DNA of 39,123 nucleotides from G963674505 sp964575975 (GTDB taxonomy: Bacteria; Desulfobacterota; Desulfobacteria; Desulfobacterales; SKZT01), in NCBI GenBank assembly GCA_964575975.1, contig CAZNTU010000025.1, positions 1 to 39,123 of the forward strand, in the 5' to 3' direction. A program made the position numbers and the translations under genes. The notes under the pieces are model-generated. The model did not search any database and was not told the origin of the DNA. It worked only from the letters and a program-made list of their open reading frames with translations. Positions within the stretch are counted from its first letter, which is position 1; each line of letters opens with the position of its first letter. This document shows positions 34,901 to 39,123 of the stretch, piece by piece.

Positions 34901-35410
34901 GGACATGTATCGGTCGAGAGCGAACCGGGCAAGAAAACCGTTTTCACCCTTTTTTTCCCCGGTGTCGAAGAAGAGGCGGAAATCTTCGAGGTAGCTGCGG
35001 AGGAAATCGCGTTCGGCCGCGAGCATATTCTTTTCATAGACGACGACGCCGCCATAGCCGACATGGCCGGAGAGTTGCTGAAACGAATGGGGTATCAAGC
35101 AACGGTTCTCTCCGACAGCGCGGAGGCCCTCGCGCTGTTCCGTTCGGCCCCCGACAGGTTCGACATGGTCGTTACCGATATGACAATGCCGAATCTGTCA
35201 GGCAGCAAGTTGGCTCTCTCGATGATGGAAATCAGACCGGACATTCCAGTAGTCCTGTGTACGGGGTACAGTATAAGGACGATCGAGGAACGAGCCCTGG
35301 AATCAGGCGTCAAAGCCATTTTGAAAAAACCCGTCGTTAAAAGGCGACTGGCGAAAACTATCCGGGACATTCTGGACGCGCAGAGAAAAGCTATAGGTAG
35401 GCGAGTTTAA
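31910..35410 (+). CDS. THI5-domain hybrid sensor histidine kinase, intact
   Basis: A 1166-residue paralogue of the preceding protein with the same order: signal segment, NMT1/THI5-like periplasmic domain (LQLKWMHQFQFAGYYAAKEK), membrane helix near 352-375, three PAS domains, HisKA with His 799, HATPase and a C-terminal receiver with Asp 1090 in VVTDMTMPN. Here the N box (NLFTNAAQAM), G1 (DTGEGI), F (FTTKK) and G2 (GTGMGL) boxes are all present. The start lies 3 bases after the upstream stop, with GGAAAGG before it. THI5-type domains bind pyrimidine precursors of thiamine in transporters; the ligand here is unknown. No separate DNA-binding response regulator is next to it, so the output may pass by phosphotransfer to an unlinked protein. 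Confidence 0.9.
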   Translation: MECSKKHLSYRFAFATVVFAALLLSASLFPSVSSAQNEQKDGSPKESSDLEAVALQLKWMHQFQFAGYYAAKEKGFYARRGLDVEFLEGGSFDHADAVLSGKAQYGIASSEIVLERISGKPVVLLAAVFQHSAQVLIVRQNGEEIRGIHDLAGRKVKTPIATRSAELRAIFLHERIPLETIIFVEQKPPFDFADESISAFAAYTTNEPFWFVENDVAFSVIHPKSYGIDFYGDCIFTTENEIDNRPERADNFLKASLEGWRYALNHKEEIVDLIVEKYGCSHSRKRLLHEAREIEKLVRPDIVSIGHVNGNRWKFIAETYGKLGFCEKDFSIDGFVRDPAAEILKTREKRRKNEIVAAGLVFLSMLLFLAWNLSLKWEAQKRTKALSDELERGDKARKALLESERKFHAAFRSNPAVLAISTIEEGRFVDVNRAFFELTGFRREEVVGKKSADLNLWHDPTQRDRIIDEMKRTGFVNCIEVELVVQNGEIKTGLFSCGKIEIEGKELLLSHFIDITEQKKAEGSLRESERRFRIVADFAYDWEYWLGADGQLKFVSPSCERVTGYRPDDFAKNPDLLNSIVHEEDRERVATQTFLIDGKTKAPDTVDFRIVASDGTVKWINRNCRPVFARNGTYLGQRVSNRDITDRKLAENKLKESEAMFKTITEKNSDVTVILDQCGKVRYVSPSVTAALYYAPEEIVGKEFRRFLREDCQPVAMEIFESAVAIPMQTPPLVELTAVRKDGRPIHFEGFVTNMLDDPFIKGIVLNCRNVSERKKIEEELNQARKAEAAGRLAGSIAHDFNNILSSLMGYAELALDDAERGADPESNLKEVLNVGVRASELVKQILDFSSPTRENFSGSVKIGTVAEETTELLKAALPPSIRVEKKIESRLSVKGDPTQLHQVFMNLFTNAAQAMEAEGGVLEVLVEDIDLDPGSLEFENDLKPGRHVKATVSDTGEGIAPEVIGFIFQPYFTTKKEGDGTGMGLAVVRDIVGQYEGHVSVESEPGKKTVFTLFFPGVEEEAEIFEVAAEEIAFGREHILFIDDDAAIADMAGELLKRMGYQATVLSDSAEALALFRSAPDRFDMVVTDMTMPNLSGSKLALSMMEIRPDIPVVLCTGYSIRTIEERALESGVKAILKKPVVKRRLAKTIRDILDAQRKAIGRRV

Positions 35411-35436
35411 ATAGTCCCGACGTTTTCATCACCCAA

Positions 35437-35480
35437 GCGAAGCCTCTCCCGCCATAGTAATGTCGCGGGAGAGGCTTCGC
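35437..35480. terminator. Strong hairpin between convergent kinase and glnA genes
   Basis: A perfect 16-bp stem, GCGAAGCCTCTCCCGC (35437-35452) with its complement at 35465-35480, around a 12-base loop. It sits between the stop of the second kinase and the convergent stop of glnA, so it can serve both strands. The T-run of a classical intrinsic terminator is absent on both sides; a REP-like element is the alternative. Confidence 0.6.
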
Positions 35481-35505
35481 GCCTATTGGAATGCGAGCTT
35501 CGGCA

Positions 35506-36918
35506 TTATATGTCGAAGTACAGGAAGAACTCGTGGGGATGCGGTCTCAGTTTGACCGGGTTGACCTCGTTTTCGATCTTGTACTCGATCCATTTTTCGA
35601 TGACGTCCTTGGTGAAAACGTCGCCTTTGAGCATGAACTCGTGGTCGGCCTTGAGGGCGGCCAGGGCCTCGTCCAGGGAGCCGGGAGCGGATTCGATCTC
35701 GGCAAGCTCCTCGGGAGGCAGATCGTAGATGTTCTTGTCAAGAGGATCGCCCGGGTCGATCTTGTTCTGGATTCCGTCGAGGACGGCCATGAGCATCGCG
35801 GAGAAGGCGATGTAGCCGTTGCAGCTCGGGTCGGGGGTTCTGAACTCGATGCGTTTGGCCTTGGGCGAGGAGCTGTACATGGGAATGCGCACGGCGGCGC
35901 TTCTGTTTCTGCTGGAGTAGGCCAGGTTCACCGGGGCCTCGAATCCGGGCACCAACCGCTTGTAGGAGTTGGTGGTCGGGTTGGTGAAGGCGCACAAGGC
36001 CTTGCAGTGCTTCAGGATTCCGCCGATGGCGTACAACGCCGTCTGGGAAACGCCAGCATACTTGTCGCCGGCGAACAGCGGCTGGTTGTCTTTCCAGATG
36101 CTGATGTGGGTATGCATGCCGGTTCCGTTGTCGCCGTAAAGGGGCTTGGGCATGAAAGTGACGGTGTGCCCTGCGCGGTAGGCGACGTTCTTCAGAACAT
36201 ACTTGAACCATACCAGTTGGTCGCCCATCTGGCACAGCGGCTTGAATCTCATGTCGATTTCCGCCTGGCCGGCCGTGGCTACCTCGTGATGCTGGCATTC
36301 CACATCGATTCCCAGGGACTGGAGTGTCAAAAGCATCTTGCTCCTGAGATCCTGGAACTTGTCCATGGGCGGGACTGGAAAGTAGCCTTCCTTGTTCCTG
36401 GGCTTGTAAGCCAGGTTCGGACCTTCGTCGCGGCCGGTGTTCCACACGCCCTCTTTGGAGTCGAGGAAATAGAAGGCGCTGTTGTTGCCTGATTCGAAAC
36501 GGGCGTCGTCGAAGATGAAAAACTCGGCTTCCGGACCGAAATAGGCGGTGTCGCCGATGCCGGTTGTGGTCAGGTAGGCCTCCGCTTTTTTAGCGATGTA
36601 TCTCGGGTCGCGCGAATACGGCTCGAGGGTGATCGGATCGACGATGTTGCCGATGAGAACCAGCGTGGGATCCTCGAAGAAAGGATCCATCTTCGCGGTG
36701 GTCGCGTCGGGCACGACCAGCATGTCGCTCGCGTTGATCGGCTGCCAGCCTCGGATACTGGAACCGTCGAACCCGAAGCCTTCCTCGAAGCTGTCGACGC
36801 TCAACTCCCCGATGGGCACGGTGAAGTGCTGCCAAATTCCGGGAAAATCCATGAACCTTATGTCCACTACGGTGGCCTTGTTCTCTTTCGCCATTTCCAA
36901 TACTTTTTCGGGTGTCAT
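35506..36918 (-). CDS. glnA: Glutamine synthetase type I
   Basis: A 470-residue GSI, which condenses ammonia and glutamate using ATP. Family signatures are FDGSSIRGW near residue 50, NGTGMHTHIS-type ATP region (GDNGTGMHTHISIW), and PGFEAPVNLAYS. The loop DKNIYDLPPEE holds the adenylylation tyrosine, so this is the GSI-beta type regulated by GlnE. AGGAGG stands nine bases before the ATG. It is the last gene of the cluster glnD-amtB-glnB-glnA, all on the minus strand, and is separated from glnB by 186 bases that look to hold its own promoter. I found no convincing sigma-54 -24/-12 pair there. Confidence 0.97.
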   Translation of the reverse strand: MTPEKVLEMAKENKATVVDIRFMDFPGIWQHFTVPIGELSVDSFEEGFGFDGSSIRGWQPINASDMLVVPDATTAKMDPFFEDPTLVLIGNIVDPITLEPYSRDPRYIAKKAEAYLTTTGIGDTAYFGPEAEFFIFDDARFESGNNSAFYFLDSKEGVWNTGRDEGPNLAYKPRNKEGYFPVPPMDKFQDLRSKMLLTLQSLGIDVECQHHEVATAGQAEIDMRFKPLCQMGDQLVWFKYVLKNVAYRAGHTVTFMPKPLYGDNGTGMHTHISIWKDNQPLFAGDKYAGVSQTALYAIGGILKHCKALCAFTNPTTNSYKRLVPGFEAPVNLAYSSRNRSAAVRIPMYSSSPKAKRIEFRTPDPSCNGYIAFSAMLMAVLDGIQNKIDPGDPLDKNIYDLPPEELAEIESAPGSLDEALAALKADHEFMLKGDVFTKDVIEKWIEYKIENEVNPVKLRPHPHEFFLYFDI

Positions 36919-37104
36919 GAGTGAAATCCTCCTAATTTAATAAAGTGTGATTGATGAAGTTAAATTATTAACGAATTTTTGTTGAATCCATACCAACAGA
37001 CAGACATTTGTCGGATCCCCTATCGCGCGGATTTCGTTCGATTCCGGAAAGCGGCCGAAGCGCGAGAGCCTGTCTTTCGGGCACCGAAACGCTTTCCTTT
37101 CGGA

Positions 37105-37443
37105 CTAAATGGCATCCTTGCCCTTCTCTCCCGTTCTGACGCGAACGGCCTCTTCGATGTTGATCACGAAGATCTTGCCGTCGCCCAGCTTGCCAGTGTG
37201 GGCGGCCTCCCTGATTTTCTGCACGACCTTGTCCACCCAGTCGGACTCGATCACCACTTCTATCTTGATTTTCGGAATAAAGTCCACCACGTATTCGGCC
37301 CCGCGATAGATTTCCTTGTGGCCCTTCTGTCTTCCGTAGCCTTTCACCTCCGTGATGGTCATGCCCTGGATGCCTATCTCGTTCAAGGCTTCCTTCACAT
37401 CGTCGAGTTTGAACGGCTTGACGATGGCCTCGACTTTTTTCAT
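37105..37443 (-). CDS. glnB: Nitrogen regulatory protein PII
   Basis: A 112-residue PII signal protein. The uridylylation Tyr 51 is in the T-loop RGAEY, followed by VVDFIPK, and the C-terminal TGKLGDGKIFV block is complete. Lys 3 and Asp 54 are the residues typical of GlnB rather than GlnK, although linkage to amtB would suggest GlnK. It senses ATP/ADP and 2-oxoglutarate and controls AmtB, GlnE and nitrogen transcription. AAGGAG precedes the ATG. It follows amtB by 161 bases and precedes glnA. Confidence 0.96.
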   Translation of the reverse strand: MKKVEAIVKPFKLDDVKEALNEIGIQGMTITEVKGYGRQKGHKEIYRGAEYVVDFIPKIKIEVVIESDWVDKVVQKIREAAHTGKLGDGKIFVINIEEAVRVRTGEKGKDAI

Positions 37444-37604
37444 TTTTTATTCTCCTTTCGTTGAATCTTTACGTCTTCCCCGAACGATTCGAATCGGGGC
37501 CGGCGGTTTTTCCGTTTTTATTTCGTGGCCGGTCGGTTTTTCCGGCGTTTGCCGTTCCCTTTGAACGGATCGGCTGGTCTCGCCGGGGTCCGGTCGGCCG
37601 AAAC

Positions 37605-38897
37605 CTACTCCAGTTCGAACGCTCTCTCGCCGTGCAAGGAGCTGTCGAGGCCTTGTATTTCCTGGTCGTGTTCGACCCTCAGTCCTCCCGTCACCGCTTT
37701 GGTGACGGATATGACGACAAAGGTGCCGATCGCGGTGTAGGCGGCGGTGGCCACGATGGAAACCGCCTGGATCCATAGTTGCTTGGGGTTTCCGTAAAAA
37801 AGGCCGGTCCCGATTTCGTTCACGGCCGGGTTGGCGAACAATCCGGTCGCCAAGGCGCCCCAGACGCCGCACATGCCGTGTACGCCGAACGCGTCCAGGG
37901 AGTCGTCGTACCCTATTTTATGCTTCAGGACCGCCACGCTGAAATATCCGAAGCAACCGGCGACCAGGCCGATCAAAAGGGACGCGGGCATGTTGACGAA
38001 ACCGGCGGCCGGGGTGATGGAGACGAGACCCGCCACGATTCCGGAGGCCAAGCCTAGTACTGTCGGCTTCTTGGTGACGAACCATTCGGTGAACATCCAC
38101 GCGAGTCCGGCGGTCGCGGCCGAGGTGTTGGTCACCAGGAACGCGGAACCGGCCACGCCGTCGGCCGCGAGCTGGCTTCCCGCGTTGAACCCGAACCATC
38201 CGAACCACAGCATCCCCGCGCCCAGGGCGGTCAGGGTCACGCTGGACGGAAACATGGCTTCCTTCCCGTACCCGATGCGTTTGCCAAGGACCAGGCATGC
38301 CACCAGCCCCGCGACTCCCGCGTTGATATGCACCACGTTGCCTCCCGCGAAATCCAGCGCGCCCATGCCGCCCATCCATCCGCCGCCCCATGCCCAGTGG
38401 GCGATAGGGGAATATATGAACGTCAGCCAAAGGATGCTGAAAACGATCCAGGACGAAAACTTCATGCGGTCAACGACAGCGCCCAGCACCAGCGCCACCG
38501 TGATCGACGCGAAAGTCATCTGGAACAGGGCGAACACGAACGTGGGGATCGAACCGGAAACGCTGGAGACGCCGATGCCCGCCATGAAAAGATGGTCCAG
38601 GCCTCCGACGAATCCGCCCTTGTCGGGTCCGAAGGCAAGCGTATATCCCCACAGGACCCAAACCACCGAGCCCAGACAGTAGGACACGATGGTCATCGCG
38701 AAAGTGTTCAAAAGGTTTTTCGACCGAGACATGCCGCCGTAGAACAGCGCGAGGCCGGCGGGAGTCATGAACATTACAAGCGCGGTGGAAACGATTATCC
38801 ACGCCGTGTCGCCCTTGTCTATCGCATCCTGGGCGAATGCCGCGGAAAAAGGCGTCAACAGAAACAAAACTGCCAGTATCAACGACTTGGGTCTCAT
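37605..38897 (-). CDS. amtB: Ammonium transporter AmtB
   Basis: A 430-residue Amt/Rh-family ammonium channel with an N-terminal signal-like segment ending in AFAQD and eleven hydrophobic helices. The twin pore histidines are visible in GNVVHINAGVAG and AFGVHGMCGVWG, and the conserved Asp lies in ALDFAGG. GAGGAG stands before the ATG. The C-terminal tail (EIQGLDSSLHGERAFE) has the form used for PII contact; the PII gene is next in the operon. glnD lies 86 bases upstream on the same strand. Confidence 0.96.
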   Translation of the reverse strand: MRPKSLILAVLFLLTPFSAAFAQDAIDKGDTAWIIVSTALVMFMTPAGLALFYGGMSRSKNLLNTFAMTIVSYCLGSVVWVLWGYTLAFGPDKGGFVGGLDHLFMAGIGVSSVSGSIPTFVFALFQMTFASITVALVLGAVVDRMKFSSWIVFSILWLTFIYSPIAHWAWGGGWMGGMGALDFAGGNVVHINAGVAGLVACLVLGKRIGYGKEAMFPSSVTLTALGAGMLWFGWFGFNAGSQLAADGVAGSAFLVTNTSAATAGLAWMFTEWFVTKKPTVLGLASGIVAGLVSITPAAGFVNMPASLLIGLVAGCFGYFSVAVLKHKIGYDDSLDAFGVHGMCGVWGALATGLFANPAVNEIGTGLFYGNPKQLWIQAVSIVATAAYTAIGTFVVISVTKAVTGGLRVEHDQEIQGLDSSLHGERAFELE

Positions 38898-38983
38898 CTT
38901 TATACTTGCTCCTCTATAGGGTTAAGGCTCTTCAATAATGTCGGGTTCGTCTCGCCAATGGTCGCGAGGGCATCGACAGTTTT

Positions 38984-39123
38984 TTAGAACGCACGCGCCC
39001 GGTCTCCGTCCGCCCTGCCGGGCAGGGCCTCCAGAATCGTCCTTCTGATCGTTTCCTCCTGCTCGGGAGAATCCACCTTCTGGCCGTCGAAATCCCTCAC
39101 GTAGAATACATCCACGACCTGGT
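38984..39123 (-). CDS. glnD: C-terminal end of uridylyltransferase GlnD (partial)
   Basis: The last 45 codons before a TAA at 38984-38986, cut by the right edge. The translated piece begins QVVDVFYVRDFDGQKV, which matches the final ACT domain of GlnD, the enzyme that uridylylates and deuridylylates PII according to glutamine. It lies directly upstream of amtB, glnB and glnA, its functional partners. Only the tail is visible, so nothing can be said of the catalytic domains. Confidence 0.8.
   Translation of the reverse strand, partial: QVVDVFYVRDFDGQKVDSPEQEETIRRTILEALPGRADGDRARAF

Noticed and set aside
37084..37103. Terminator for glnB (CCGAAA/TTTCGG hairpin)
   Set aside because: The stem is only six base pairs, lies directly against the stop codon and lacks a T-run.

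Overview
The window reads as one moderately GC-rich bacterial chromosome segment with dense genes, short operons and housekeeping neighbours. The best clue to the host is an intact DsrP-type membrane subunit (10015-11172). Together with FloA/NfeD genes, a THI5-domain hybrid kinase pair and a glnD-amtB-glnB-glnA cluster, it suggests a sulfate-reducing Desulfobacterota-like organism. That placement is inference from gene content, not a taxonomic measurement.

Layout. 1-4816: hairpin repeats, then the 3' end of a type 1-like BREX anti-phage locus (pglZ, brxL); the usual brxA/brxB/brxC/pglX would lie to the left, outside the window. 4821-6553: pxpB-pxpC (5-oxoprolinase subunits), abutting brxL. 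6604-11172: a REP-like double hairpin, a very large STAND/BTAD transcriptional regulator and an orphan dsrP. 11447-14155 (minus): a compact operon of hisZ and two divergent hisG-like genes. 14330-17519 (plus): nfeD, a short nfeD, floA and a small gene. 17520-18800: a long imperfect inverted repeat, an acidic protein with duplicated four-cysteine modules, and a small helical protein. 18824-21552 (minus): rmlC-rmlD-U32 peptidase. 21827-23648: AT-rich non-coding DNA, a winged-helix protein and an unassigned protein. 23831-26256: divergent dnaJ and htpX. 26327-28227: an exported protein, an unassigned protein and a PqqD-like protein with overlapping ends. 28427-35410: two tandem hybrid sensor kinases of nearly equal size. 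35506-39123 (minus): glnA, glnB, amtB and the 3' end of glnD.

Three arrangements stand out. (1) hisZ with two HisG-like subunits that have lost different active-site segments: one keeps the PRPP loop but has an altered PKGR-like segment, the other the reverse. No other histidine gene is nearby. (2) Two tandem THI5/PAS/kinase/receiver proteins, the first with a continuous frame but ruined ATP-binding G boxes and intact His and Asp phosphosites, which suggests a pseudokinase-kinase pair. (3) A single dsrP with none of dsrMKJO, placed directly after a MalT/SARP-like regulator. The sequence supports the architectures; the functions proposed for them are hypotheses.

I saw no rRNA, tRNA, CRISPR array or complete insertion sequence. 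Coordinates of starts were chosen by ribosome-binding site and family N-terminus where possible.
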